Assembly (NCBI RefSeq): GCF_009498035.1
Contig: NZ_CP034550.1
Location: 8,866,001 to 8,930,000 of the forward strand
Direction of reading: 5' to 3'
From: Saccharothrix syringae
Lineage (GTDB): Bacteria; Actinomycetota; Actinomycetes; Mycobacteriales; Pseudonocardiaceae
DNA length: 64,000 nucleotides
The notes beneath the pieces were generated by a model. It saw nothing but the letters and a program-made list of their open reading frames with translations. It had not been told where the DNA came from and did no database searches. The translations under genes were made by a program, and so were the position numbers. This document shows positions 19,925-28,010 of the stretch, one piece after another (within the stretch, counting starts at the first letter, position 1; each line of letters begins with the position of its first letter).

Positions 19925-20199
19925 GTCGTCCAGGGCCCTGACGCGTCGTCCGAGGGGGTTCGTGGAGCTGACGGGACGCGTCGGGGGCGTGGTCCGGGCT
20001 GCGCTGACCGGCACGCGTTCTTCGGGGGTCCGACGGGCGGCCGGTCGGCCGCGTCGTCGGGGGGGTGTCGGCAGCCCTGGCCCGGGTGAGCGGGCCGGTG
20101 CGCGGTTCGCCGGTCCGGCCGTCGATCCGGCCGGGCGGCGGCGGCAGGGGGGCCGCCGCGACGGGAGCGGGCTTGGGTGGGAGTCGGCGGTGCGGAGGC

Positions 20200-20493
20200 T
20201 CAGGCGGCGGTGCGGCGACGCGACGCGGCGATGAGGCGACGGCGCTCGTCCTCGCCCATGCCGCCCCAGACGCCGTACGGCTCCTGGACGCTCAGGGCGT
20301 GGTCGCGGCACCTCATCAGGACCGGGCAGCGGGCGCACAGCTGCTTCGCCCGTTCCTCGCGGGCGGCGCGCGCGGCGCCCCGCTCGTTGTCCGGGTGGAA
20401 GAAGACCGCGCTGTCACGGCCCCGGCACAGCCCGTCCTTCTGCCAGTCCCAGACATCGGTCACGGGCTTGGGCAGGCGCGCGGTGCTGGTCAT
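20200..20493 (-). CDS. WhiB-family iron-sulfur regulator (WhiB3/WhiD type)
   Basis: 97 residues. The four cluster cysteines are in GLCRGRDS, LCARCPVLMRC, and the G(V/I)WGG turn appears in EPYGVWGGMGEDERRR followed by a basic DNA-binding tail. The segment WDWQKDGLCRGRDSAVFFHP with DNERGAARAAR matches the WhiB3/WhiD subgroup better than WhiB1, WhiB2 or WhiB7. Such proteins bind a 4Fe-4S cluster and the principal sigma factor, and are linked to redox sensing and sporulation or differentiation. The ATG at 20493 follows AAGGGGG. Confidence 0.9.
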   Translation of the reverse strand: MTSTARLPKPVTDVWDWQKDGLCRGRDSAVFFHPDNERGAARAAREERAKQLCARCPVLMRCRDHALSVQEPYGVWGGMGEDERRRLIAASRRRTAA

Positions 20494-20580
20494 CGGGTGG
20501 ACCCCCTTGCGATGTTGCAGGTGCTTGATCACGGCGTACCCGCTGTTGGCGGGCGGGCAAACGTGGTGTGCTCGATCGGA

Positions 20581-21540
20581 TTACTTCGATCCGATCGCGG
20601 GAGCCACGGACTCCGACCAGAACCGGAAGAACGACTCCTGCTCCGGCCCGATCTGCTGGACGTAGACCTCGTCGAAACCGGCGTCGGCGTACTCGCCGAC
20701 CATCTCCACGTACGGCCCGACCTCGGGCCCCACGGGCAGCGACGACCCCACCATCTCCTCGGTGACCAGCGTCGACGCCTGCTCGAAGTGCTCGGGCGTG
20801 GGCAGCACCTGGGCCAGCTCGCCGGGCAGCTGCTCGTTGGCCCACAGCCGGTGGGCGGTCTTCGCACCCGCCTCGGCCGAGGCGGCGTGGCAGACCTTGA
20901 ACCCGGCCTGCGCCGGCTTGGACCCGCCGCCCGCCGAGCGGAACCCGTCGACCAGCGACTTGTCCGGCATGGTCGAGCAGAACCCGTCGCCGATGCGGCC
21001 GGCCAGCTCCGCCGCCTTCGGCCCGAACGCCGAGACGTACACCGGCACGGGCTCGGGCGGCAGCGTGTAGAGGCGGGCGTTCTCCACCCGGTAGTGCTCG
21101 CCGCGGTGGGTGACCTGCTTGCCGCTCCACAGGGCCCGCATCACCTCGACCGCCTCCTCCAGCATCTCCTGCCGTTCGGGTGCGGACGGCCAGGCGTCAC
21201 CGAGGATGTGCTCGTTGAGGGCTTCGCCGGATCCCACGCCGAGGGTGAACCCGCCGCGGCACTGGACCGCGGCCGTGGCGGCGGCCTGGGCCACCACCGC
21301 CGGGTGGATGCGCACCGTGGGGCAGGTGACCGCGGTGGTGATGGGCAGTGACGTGACCTCCGACAGCGCCCCGATCACCGACCACACGAACGGGCTCTGC
21401 CCCTGCTCGGCGTTCCACGGGTGGTAGTGGTCGGAGATCCACAACCGCTCGAAGCCCGCCTCCTCCGCCCAGCGGGCCTGCCGGACGAGTTCACGCGGCC
21501 CGAACTCCTCGCACGACAGGAAGTAACCGATGCTGACCAT
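20581..21540 (-). CDS. F420-dependent LLM-class oxidoreductase (TIGR03557 family)
   Basis: 319 residues with the luciferase-like TIM-barrel pattern: LVRQARWAEEAGFERLWISD, HYHPWNAEQGQSPFVW, TSLPITTAVTCPTVRIHPAV, FTLGVGSGEALNEHILGD. This is the F420-dependent glucose-6-phosphate-dehydrogenase-like TIGR03557 group. It most likely transfers hydride between F420 and an unknown substrate in the cytoplasm. It is a single gene, 88 bp upstream of the whiB gene on the same strand. Confidence 0.88.
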   Translation of the reverse strand: MVSIGYFLSCEEFGPRELVRQARWAEEAGFERLWISDHYHPWNAEQGQSPFVWSVIGALSEVTSLPITTAVTCPTVRIHPAVVAQAAATAAVQCRGGFTLGVGSGEALNEHILGDAWPSAPERQEMLEEAVEVMRALWSGKQVTHRGEHYRVENARLYTLPPEPVPVYVSAFGPKAAELAGRIGDGFCSTMPDKSLVDGFRSAGGGSKPAQAGFKVCHAASAEAGAKTAHRLWANEQLPGELAQVLPTPEHFEQASTLVTEEMVGSSLPVGPEVGPYVEMVGEYADAGFDEVYVQQIGPEQESFFRFWSESVAPAIGSK

Positions 21541-21624
21541 GGGCCCCGGTTACCCCCGCGCACGGCCCTAAACCGCCGGGCCCGCCAACCACCACCACCC
21601 GGATGACGTGCGGTGGAGCGCGTT

Positions 21625-22287
21625 TCAGGCGGTGACCGGCAGCAGCGCCCGGCCGCCCAGGAACAGGGCGCCGACCACGACGGCGGCGAACAGCAGCACC
21701 CACACCAGGCCGGGCACGCGAGTGATCCGCGCGAGCTGGTCGGCGTCGGACCGCGGCGCCCGCCCGCGCGCCCGGCTGCGCTGCAGCTCACCCACCGGGC
21801 GCACGCCGCCCAGCAGCAGGAACCACGTCACGAACAGCGCGAACGCCGCCTGCCACTCGGCGGTGGCGTACCAGGACACGACGAACAGCACCGCGCCGGT
21901 CAGCAGGACCGACAGCACGCCGAAGGCGTTGCGGATCATCACCAGCATCCCGGCCAGCAGCACCGCGGTCGCCCACAGCAGCGGCCGGACCTGCCCGGCG
22001 GTCACCAGCGCCGCCGCGCCCAGGCCCAGCAGCGACGGGGTGACGTAGCCGGCGAAGTACATGAGCACCACGGCGACACCGGTGGGCCGGCCGCGCGAGA
22101 CGGTCACGCCCGAGGTGTCGGGGTTGAGCTTGATGCCCTCCAGCCGGCGGCCGGTGAGCAGGGCGACCAGCGCGTGCCCGGCCTCGTGGGCGATGGTGAT
22201 CACGTGCCTGCTGTAGCGCCACAGCCCCGGGCTGGCCACGAGCACCAGCGCGGCGACCGCGGGCGCCCACTTCGCGAGAGTCGACAT
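21625..22287 (-). CDS. M50-family membrane metallopeptidase
   Basis: 220 residues, several membrane segments, and the zinc motif HEAGH at residues 34-38 in the first helical region. This is the M50B-like architecture (SpoIVFB/yeast-like intramembrane proteases). The second zinc ligand is probably the Asp of the LNPDTSG segment, but this is less clear. It would cleave a membrane substrate not identifiable here. The start codon is 60 bp from the divergent aldo/keto reductase start, with a MerR-type promoter between. Confidence 0.85.
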   Translation of the reverse strand: MSTLAKWAPAVAALVLVASPGLWRYSRHVITIAHEAGHALVALLTGRRLEGIKLNPDTSGVTVSRGRPTGVAVVLMYFAGYVTPSLLGLGAAALVTAGQVRPLLWATAVLLAGMLVMIRNAFGVLSVLLTGAVLFVVSWYATAEWQAAFALFVTWFLLLGGVRPVGELQRSRARGRAPRSDADQLARITRVPGLVWVLLFAAVVVGALFLGGRALLPVTA

Positions 22288-22307
22288 CGCCGTCCAGCAT
22301 GCCAGGC

Positions 22308-22338
22308 TTGACCTGGAGCGCGCTCCAGCACCGAAGCT
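22308..22338 (+). promoter_or_regulatory. MerR-type promoter with 19-bp spacer before the aldo/keto reductase
   Basis: TTGACC (22308-22313) and GAAGCT (22333-22338) are separated by 19 bp, longer than the normal 17. The spacer holds a perfect 14-bp palindrome, TGGAGCGCGCTCCA (22314-22327). This is the architecture of MerR-activated promoters. The ATG is only 9 nt past the -10 element, so the transcript is probably leaderless. Confidence 0.72.
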
Positions 22339-22346
22339 TGATCACC

Positions 22347-23291
22347 ATGAGGCAACACCGCATCGGTTCCCTGGAGGTCAGCGCGCTCTGCCTGGGCACG
22401 CTCCCGTTCGGCAAGTGGGTGGACGAGCAGACCTCGTTCGCGATCATGGACCGCTTCGTCGAGGCGGGCGGCACGTTCCTGGACACGGCGAACAACTACG
22501 TGTTCTGGGACGGCGGCACGGGGGACGAGAGCGAGCTCACCGTCGGCCGGTGGCTGGCCGCCCGCGGCAACCGCGACGACGTGGTGCTGGCCACCAAGGT
22601 GGGTGCCCGGCCGCGCACGCCGGGCACCGGCCTGGAGAACGCCGAGGGCCTGTCCGGGCCGGTGGTGCGGGCCGCGGCCGAGGCGAGCCTGAAGCGGCTG
22701 GGCACCGACCGGGTCGACCTGTACTACAGCCACGTCGAGGACCGGTCCGTGCCGCTGGAGGACACTCTGGGCGCGTTCGCCGACCTGGTCGGGCGGGGGG
22801 CGGTGCGGGAGGTCGGCGCGAGCAACCACGCCACGTGGCGGCTGGAGCGGGCGCGGGCGGTGGCCCGGGCCAACGGCTGGCCGCTCTACGCGGCGGTGCA
22901 GCAGCGGTACAGCTACCTCCAGCCGCGGCCGGGGGTGCGGCTGCCCGAGTCCGGTCACGTGCACATGACCCCGGAGCTGTTCGACTACGCGGCGGCGGAG
23001 GGCGACGTGGCGCTGGTGGCGTACTCGACGCTGCTGTCCGGGCGGTACCGCGACAAGCCGCTGGGCGACGAGTACAACCACCCCGGCACGGCGCGGCGGC
23101 TGCGGGTGCTGGGCGAGGTCGGGGTGGAGCTGGGCGCGACGGTCAACCAGGTCGTGCTCGCCTGGGTGCTGCGCCGGGGCGTCCTGCCGCTGGTGGGGGT
23201 GAGCAGCCTGGCCCAGTTGGAGGAGGTGCTGGCCGCGCTGGACCTGGAGCTGGACGACGACCAGCTGCGGCGCATGGACGAGGCGGTGTGA
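22347..23291 (+). CDS. Aldo/keto reductase
   Basis: 314 residues, a complete (alpha/beta)8 reductase. Catalytic tetrad candidates are Asp and Tyr in FLDTANNYV, Lys in LATKVGAR and His in YYSHVEDRSV. NADPH-binding residues are in the C-terminal part (VVLAWVLRRGVLPLVGVSS). It reduces aldehydes or ketones; the substrate is unknown. A MerR-type promoter suggests induction by a reactive compound or drug, but no MerR gene of the classical drug or metal type is adjacent. Confidence 0.9.
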   Translation: MRQHRIGSLEVSALCLGTLPFGKWVDEQTSFAIMDRFVEAGGTFLDTANNYVFWDGGTGDESELTVGRWLAARGNRDDVVLATKVGARPRTPGTGLENAEGLSGPVVRAAAEASLKRLGTDRVDLYYSHVEDRSVPLEDTLGAFADLVGRGAVREVGASNHATWRLERARAVARANGWPLYAAVQQRYSYLQPRPGVRLPESGHVHMTPELFDYAAAEGDVALVAYSTLLSGRYRDKPLGDEYNHPGTARRLRVLGEVGVELGATVNQVVLAWVLRRGVLPLVGVSSLAQLEEVLAALDLELDDDQLRRMDEAV

Positions 23292-23295
23292 CGAA

Positions 23296-23328
23296 GCGGG
23301 GCCCGGTCCACAGTGGACCGGGCCCCGC
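23296..23328. terminator. Bidirectional terminator
   Basis: A perfect 15-bp stem (GCGGGGCCCGGTCCA at 23296-23310 and its complement at 23314-23328) with a CAG loop lies between the convergent aldo/keto reductase and DUF4383 genes. Confidence 0.85.
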
Positions 23329-23342
23329 GTGGTGGAACGGCG

Positions 23343-24071
23343 TCAGCGCGTGTGACGGGCCTTGTGCTGCTCCGCGATCGCCGGGTCGATCGGCTGCGTC
23401 GGCCGCATGGCCGGGTCGACCGGGCGGTGGGTGACGGTCGGGTCCATCGACTCGATCCGCTCGTCCCCGATCCGCTCGCCGCCGGGGTGCGAACCCGTGC
23501 GGTGGGTGTCGACCCGCTGGGTCGGCATCGGCCGGGTCTCCGGCTCGTCCCGGACCGCGCGCGGGTCGCGGATGCTCTCGTCCCGCTCGAAGTGCCGCTC
23601 GTCGAGCGTCGCCTCGTCGGGCACGACGACCTTGCGCCGCGCCGGGAGCACCGCGATCAGCAGGCCGGCGGCGGCCAGGCCGAGGTGCAGCCAGTTGTCG
23701 TTGGTGTTCAGCGCCAGGGGGTTGCCCAGGCCCTGGACCGGGTTGTTCGCGAACACGCCCGCCAGTGCCAGGCCCCACAGCAGCACCGCGCCGTAGGACA
23801 GGAACACGATCCAGCCGTAGAGGCGGGACAGGCCAGAGCTGGTCGCCATCAGCAGGCCGAGCACGCCGAACGCCAGGTGGATCACGTTGTGCAGCGGGTT
23901 CACCGCGAACCCGAGCACCATGGCGTGCTGGTCGCCCGCGAAGTCGCCGAAGCCGGTGCGCAGGAAGCCCGCGACACCGAACACGAGGAAGACCAGGCCG
24001 AGCAGGCCCGCCAGCACCTGGGCGGGCTGGAGACCCGCGACCTTGACGCGGCCGACGGTCGAGTGGGTCAT
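23343..24071 (-). CDS. DUF4383 domain-containing membrane protein
   Basis: 242 residues. Four membrane segments in the first 140 residues (LAGLLGLVFLVFGVAGFL, NPLHNVIHLAFGVLGLLMA, and two more) form the DUF4383 domain, followed by a long hydrophilic tail of about 95 residues rich in Asp, Glu, Arg and Pro. The function of the family is unknown. The ATG at 24071 has GGAGGG upstream; four more codons are possible. The tail is longer than in the short family members and probably cytoplasmic. Confidence 0.86.
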   Translation of the reverse strand: MTHSTVGRVKVAGLQPAQVLAGLLGLVFLVFGVAGFLRTGFGDFAGDQHAMVLGFAVNPLHNVIHLAFGVLGLLMATSSGLSRLYGWIVFLSYGAVLLWGLALAGVFANNPVQGLGNPLALNTNDNWLHLGLAAAGLLIAVLPARRKVVVPDEATLDERHFERDESIRDPRAVRDEPETRPMPTQRVDTHRTGSHPGGERIGDERIESMDPTVTHRPVDPAMRPTQPIDPAIAEQHKARHTR

Positions 24072-24856
24072 CACGCCCTCCAAACGAGGACCACGAGCCC
24101 GCCTTCCGGGCTCCGGACGTCCACCGACTACCCGTGGGTCGGAGCGGGCAAACGAGGCGTGGTGGGCGGGCAGGCGGGGCGGGGCGCGGCGGGGCCGGGT
24201 GGCGGGGCCGAGCGGCGGGCCGAGTGGCGGCAGGGCTGGGGCGGCGGGCCGGGTGGCGGCAGGACCGGCGGCAGGCCGGGGGCCGCAGGGCTGAGCGGCG
24301 GGCCGAGCGGCGGCAGGGCCGAGCGGCGGGCCGGGCGGTGGGGCCGGGTGATGTGGCCGGGTAGTGGAGCCGGGTGGCAGGGCCGAGTGGTGGGGCCGGC
24401 AGTGGGGCTCGGGGTGGAACCGAGTGCGGCAAGGCGGCGGAACGAGGCAGCGCGAAAGGGCGGGCCCGCGGGCCCGCCCCCGTCCCCGGCTCTCACCGAC
24501 CGGGGCCGCCGACCGAAGCCGGCACCCCCGTCACCCACCGGGGTCCACGCCTACCCGACCCACCCCGTCGAGGCCGGGCGCACGCGGTGCGGAATTGAAT
24601 TCTGATCACCGCGACGAATGGGAGCGATCGGATCGCCGAATATCAGCCGCGATCCCCGCCGGGCCGCCCCGCGCCCCAGTGGCGGAATGTGGTTTTTCAG
24701 CGCGCGGAACGACGCGTCGCCGACCCGTTCCAGTCCGACTGCGTGCTGTTCACTAAATCCCCCAGACAGGTTGCGACACCGGTACGGTGTTGCCTTCGGT
24801 GTTGCCGTGAACTATCGCCCAGGCAACGGCCGCCGTCAAAGGGGTTTCCGAATGCG
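24072..24856. other. Intergenic region with degenerate GC-rich repeats
   Basis: 785 bp upstream of DUF4383 and downstream of the methyltransferase. From about 24140 to 24420 the plus strand is nearly all G and C with a loosely repeated GGCGGGCCGGG-TGGCGGCAGG pattern. From about 24590 to 24860 GC content falls visibly. No ribosome site plus recognisable protein is found; the promoter of DUF4383 should lie near 24080-24160. Confidence 0.55.
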
Positions 24857-25426
24857 CTAATTGCGGCCGCCGGCACCCGGCGCCGCCCACACCATCGAGT
24901 AGCGCCAGTACAGGTGCCGCCGGAACCGCGCGCCCGGCACCACCCGGTCCGCCACCTCCCTGATCTCCCGCAGCGACAGCGACCACCCCCGCACGGGCGC
25001 GGTCTGCGGCGGGTCGTCCCGGACCAGCCGGTGGGCGAGGTTCAGCGGCACCGACACCAGGCTCAGCGCCCGGTCCAGCGCGCCCTCCTCGCGCGCCAGG
25101 CCGAGCACCGCCAGCACGCCGCCCGGCGCGACCAGCGACCGCAGCCGGGTCAGCCCCTCCTCCAGCGGCAGGTGGTGGAGCACGGCGATGCACGACACGA
25201 AGTCGTACGGGCCGCCGAGGTCGTCGGTCAGCACGTCGGCGCGCCGGAAACCGGGCACCGCCGCCTCCACCTCCCGGTCCACCGCGGTCACCGCGAGGCC
25301 CATGGCGGCCAGCTCGCGCGCGAACGCGCCGTGACCGCACCCGACGTCCAGCGCCGTGCGCGCCCCCTCGGGCACCCGGGCCAGCAGGAACGGGTGGTGG
25401 TGGGCGTTGTGGTCGAAGTGCTTCAC
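24857..25426 (-). CDS. Class I SAM-dependent methyltransferase
   Basis: 189 residues with the Rossmann motif I (ALDVGCGHGAFAREL), the acidic residue after strand 2 (AVDRE) and the motif IV region (YDFVSCIAVLHHLPL). The substrate is unknown. The GTG at 25426 was chosen because the conserved KHFDHNAHHHPFLLA start follows it directly. The gene is divergent from the quinone oxidoreductase. Confidence 0.87.
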   Translation of the reverse strand: MKHFDHNAHHHPFLLARVPEGARTALDVGCGHGAFARELAAMGLAVTAVDREVEAAVPGFRRADVLTDDLGGPYDFVSCIAVLHHLPLEEGLTRLRSLVAPGGVLAVLGLAREEGALDRALSLVSVPLNLAHRLVRDDPPQTAPVRGWSLSLREIREVADRVVPGARFRRHLYWRYSMVWAAPGAGGRN

Positions 25427-25470
25427 GCCCTGTCGACGCGCGGGCGCCCCACCGGGTTGGCCCGCCGGAC

Positions 25471-25501
25471 TTGATCTCCAGTTAACTCGAACTCCTAGCG
25501 T
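25471..25501 (+). promoter_or_regulatory. MerR-type promoter with 19-bp spacer before the quinone oxidoreductase
   Basis: TTGATC (25471-25476) and TAGCGT (25496-25501) are 19 bp apart with the dyad core AGTTAACT (25480-25487) in the spacer. This resembles promoters activated by MerR-family redox or aldehyde sensors. Confidence 0.65.
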
Positions 25502-25532
25502 GGCCGCATCCGACGACGAGGGGGATGCCCGC

Positions 25533-26489
25533 GTGCACGCCATCCGACAGCACGAGTTCGGCCCGGCCGAGAACCTGCGCCACGAGGAGGTGCCCGACCC
25601 GGAACCGGGGCCCGACCAGGTGCGGGTCAGCGTGTCCGCGGCGGGGGTGCACCTGCTGGACACGTCGATCCGCCGCGGCGAGGCGGGCGGACCGGTGCCG
25701 CTGCCGCGACTGCCCGCGACGCCCGGCCGCGAGGTCGCCGGGGTGGTGACCGCGCTCGGCCCGGGCGTCGACGGGCACTGGCTCGGCAAGCGCGTCGTCG
25801 CCCACCTCGGGCAGGCCGGCGGCGGTTACGCCGAACTGGCGGTGGTGGGCGTCGGCTCGCTGCACGAGCTGCCCGACCACGTGTCCGACGACGCGGCCGT
25901 GGCCATGATCGGCACCGGCCGGACCGCGGTGGGCGTGCTGCGCATCGCGGAGCCGGCGAAGGACGACGTGGTCCTGGTGACGGCCGCGGCGGGCGGCCTG
26001 GGCTCGCTGTTCGTGCAGGCGGTCAAGGCGGCCGGGGCGCGCGTGGTCGGCGCGGCGAGCACGGCCAAGCTCGACCTGGTCCGGGGACTGGGCGCGGACC
26101 AGGTGGTGGACTACACCCGGCCGGGGTGGGGCGAGGAGGTCGGCGAGGTGAGCCTCGTGCTCGACGGCGTCGGCGGCGACGCCGGGCGGGCCGCGCTGGA
26201 GCTGCTGGGCGTGGGCGGCCGGATCGTGCTGTTCGGGTGGTCCGCCGGCGCGCCGACCCGCATCGAGACCCCGGACCTGTACCGGCGCGGGCTGACCGCG
26301 TCGGTCGCGCTCGGGCCGCGGCTGCTGAAGGGGACGAGCCTGCGCGAGTTGGAGGAGCGGTCGCTCGCGCTGCTCGCCGAGCACCGGCTCACCCCGCTGA
26401 CCACGACGTTCCCGCTGCGCGACGCGGCACGCGCGCACACCGCGCTGGAGACGCGCGCGACCACCGGCAAGGTCGTGCTCAACCCGTGA
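25533..26489 (+). CDS. Quinone oxidoreductase-like zinc-independent dehydrogenase
   Basis: 318 residues of the medium-chain dehydrogenase family: an N-terminal GroES-like domain (VSAAGVHLLDTSIRRGE, TPGREVAGVVTALG) and an NADPH-binding domain (VTAAAGGLGSLFVQAVKAAG). Zinc-ligand cysteines are absent, which points to the NADPH:quinone reductase subfamily. It starts at GTG 25533 after GAGGGGG. A MerR-type promoter upstream fits a role in redox or electrophile stress. A 13-bp hairpin terminator follows about 115 bp downstream. Confidence 0.9.
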   Translation: MHAIRQHEFGPAENLRHEEVPDPEPGPDQVRVSVSAAGVHLLDTSIRRGEAGGPVPLPRLPATPGREVAGVVTALGPGVDGHWLGKRVVAHLGQAGGGYAELAVVGVGSLHELPDHVSDDAAVAMIGTGRTAVGVLRIAEPAKDDVVLVTAAAGGLGSLFVQAVKAAGARVVGAASTAKLDLVRGLGADQVVDYTRPGWGEEVGEVSLVLDGVGGDAGRAALELLGVGGRIVLFGWSAGAPTRIETPDLYRRGLTASVALGPRLLKGTSLRELEERSLALLAEHRLTPLTTTFPLRDAARAHTALETRATTGKVVLNP

Positions 26490-26602
26490 GGTGACCGCGC
26501 GCGAAGGCGGGGCGAGCCACGAGGCGCCCACGCACGTGACGGCGAGTCGAGCACCAAGGCATCGCGGCCCCGCGCGTGCGGGGACCACGACGCGACCGGC
26601 CC

Positions 26603-26634
26603 GGGTGGCCCCCGCACGTGCGCGGGGGCCACCC
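26603..26634. terminator. Terminator between quinone oxidoreductase and anti-sigma genes
   Basis: A 13-bp perfect stem (GGGTGGCCCCCGC at 26603-26615 with its complement at 26622-26634) with a 6-nt loop lies between convergent genes; a second short hairpin follows directly. Confidence 0.75.
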
Positions 26635-26670
26635 GTCCGCCGGACGGGCGCGGCGACCGGACCGACCCCC

Positions 26671-27372
26671 TTACAGGGGCACGGTGACGATCCGCTCGCC
26701 GTCGAAGTTCTGCACCTCGATCGCCGCCACCTCCTCCGGCGCGATCAGCGCGGAACCGTCGAGGTTCGTCCCGTCCTTCTCCCCCGCGGGCGAGACCAGC
26801 CAGCTGCCGGCCTCCTGCCTGCTCCCGTCCTTGGCCACGACCAGGAGCCGGCACTTCTCGTTCGCGGCGATGCCCGCCACCGAGGCGTTCACCCGCACCC
26901 AGCCCGCGGCCGGCCTGACCTGCACGGTCATCCGGGCACCGGTCACCGGGTCGGTGGCCGTGCCCAGCTTCGTGCCCGCGGGCGGCGCGGGTGCCGTGGT
27001 CGGCGTGACCTGCGCGAAGTCCTCCGGCGCGGTGGTGCGGCCCACCGCGAAACCGCCGCCGAGCACGACGGCGGCCACCGCCGCGGCGACCAGGCCGAGC
27101 CCGACCTGCCGACGGCGCAGCTGTCCACCCCGCTCCGCCCGCACCTGCCGCAGCGTGCGCTGGAGCAGCAGGTCACCGCCGTCCGGCGGCCCGTCGAGCA
27201 GCGCCTCGGGCGGCACCTCGCCCATCGCCTCCTCCATCGCCCGCAACTCGGCCAGCTCGGCGCTGCACGTCGGGCAGCCCGCCAAGTGGTCGTCCACGGC
27301 GCGCACCTCCTGCTCGTCGAGCGCGCCCAGGACGTAGGCACCGAGCAGCTGCGGATCGTGGTTCGCGGTCAT
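26671..27372 (-). CDS. Zinc-binding anti-sigma factor (RskA-like)
   Basis: 233 residues. The N-terminal ZAS domain has HLAGCPTCSAEL; one membrane segment lies at about 93-113 and an extracytoplasmic RskA-like domain follows (KLGTATDPVTGARMTVQVRP and onward). It should hold the ECF sigma factor encoded just before it at the membrane and release it after regulated proteolysis. The start overlaps the sigma stop (ATGA). Its C-terminal domain is clearly similar to the protein at 29072-29524. Confidence 0.9.
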   Translation of the reverse strand: MTANHDPQLLGAYVLGALDEQEVRAVDDHLAGCPTCSAELAELRAMEEAMGEVPPEALLDGPPDGGDLLLQRTLRQVRAERGGQLRRRQVGLGLVAAAVAAVVLGGGFAVGRTTAPEDFAQVTPTTAPAPPAGTKLGTATDPVTGARMTVQVRPAAGWVRVNASVAGIAANEKCRLLVVAKDGSRQEAGSWLVSPAGEKDGTNLDGSALIAPEEVAAIEVQNFDGERIVTVPL

Positions 27373-27920
27373 CCGGCCACCCCCTTCAGCGCGACCTGCT
27401 GTCCGGCGAACGTCTCCCTGAGGGCACGCAACGCGTAATGCGATCTCGATTTCACCGTTCCCGGGGGTACCCCGAGCGCTTCCGCCGCCTCGGTCACGCT
27501 CCGGCCGCGGAAGTAGATCTCCATGAGCACGTCGCGGTGGTCGGACGACAACCGGTCCAGGGCTTCCAGCACGACCATGGAGTCCACCACGGCGTCGGCG
27601 TGGTCGCGCTCCACCGGCGGGGTCGCGGGCGTCTCCGCCACCTCCTGCGGTCGGGCCGCCTTGGCCCTGATCCGATCCGTGACGATGTTGCGCGTCACCG
27701 TGAGCAGCCAGCCGCGGACCGAGCCCTTGCCGTTGACCAGGGCGTCCGGGTGCCGCCAAGCGCGCACGAGGGTTTCCTGGACGACGTCCTCGGCCGCCGC
27801 CCGGTCGCCCGTCAGCCGCGTCGCGTAGGCGAGCAGCGCCCGACCGTGCTCCTCGTAGAGCGACCGGATCAGTGCCTCGTCGGCCGCGGCCTCCCGTTTC
27901 CGGGACCACAGAGCCGCCAT
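27369..27920 (-). CDS. RNA polymerase sigma factor, ECF subfamily
   Basis: 183 residues. Region 2 (YEEHGRALLAYATRLTGDRA, AEDVVQETLVRAWRHPD, LLTVTRNIVTDRIR) and region 4 (LSSDHRDVLMEIYFRGRSVT, LGVPPGTVKSRSHYALRALR) are both complete. The ATG at 27920 has GAGAGGAG at 7-nt spacing; the GTG at 27956 would be less well placed. It forms a coupled pair with the RskA-like anti-sigma. The inducing signal is not visible; relatives (SigK/SigL type) respond to redox or envelope stress. Confidence 0.92.
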   Translation of the reverse strand: MAALWSRKREAAADEALIRSLYEEHGRALLAYATRLTGDRAAAEDVVQETLVRAWRHPDALVNGKGSVRGWLLTVTRNIVTDRIRAKAARPQEVAETPATPPVERDHADAVVDSMVVLEALDRLSSDHRDVLMEIYFRGRSVTEAAEALGVPPGTVKSRSHYALRALRETFAGQQVALKGVAG

Positions 27921-28010
27921 CCACCCACTCCTCTCGTCAACTCCCGCCACGGACACGGATGTCGGCGGGATGCGGTTCAGCGGGCGGCGGAAAAAGTTCG
28001 CGCGGTGCGG

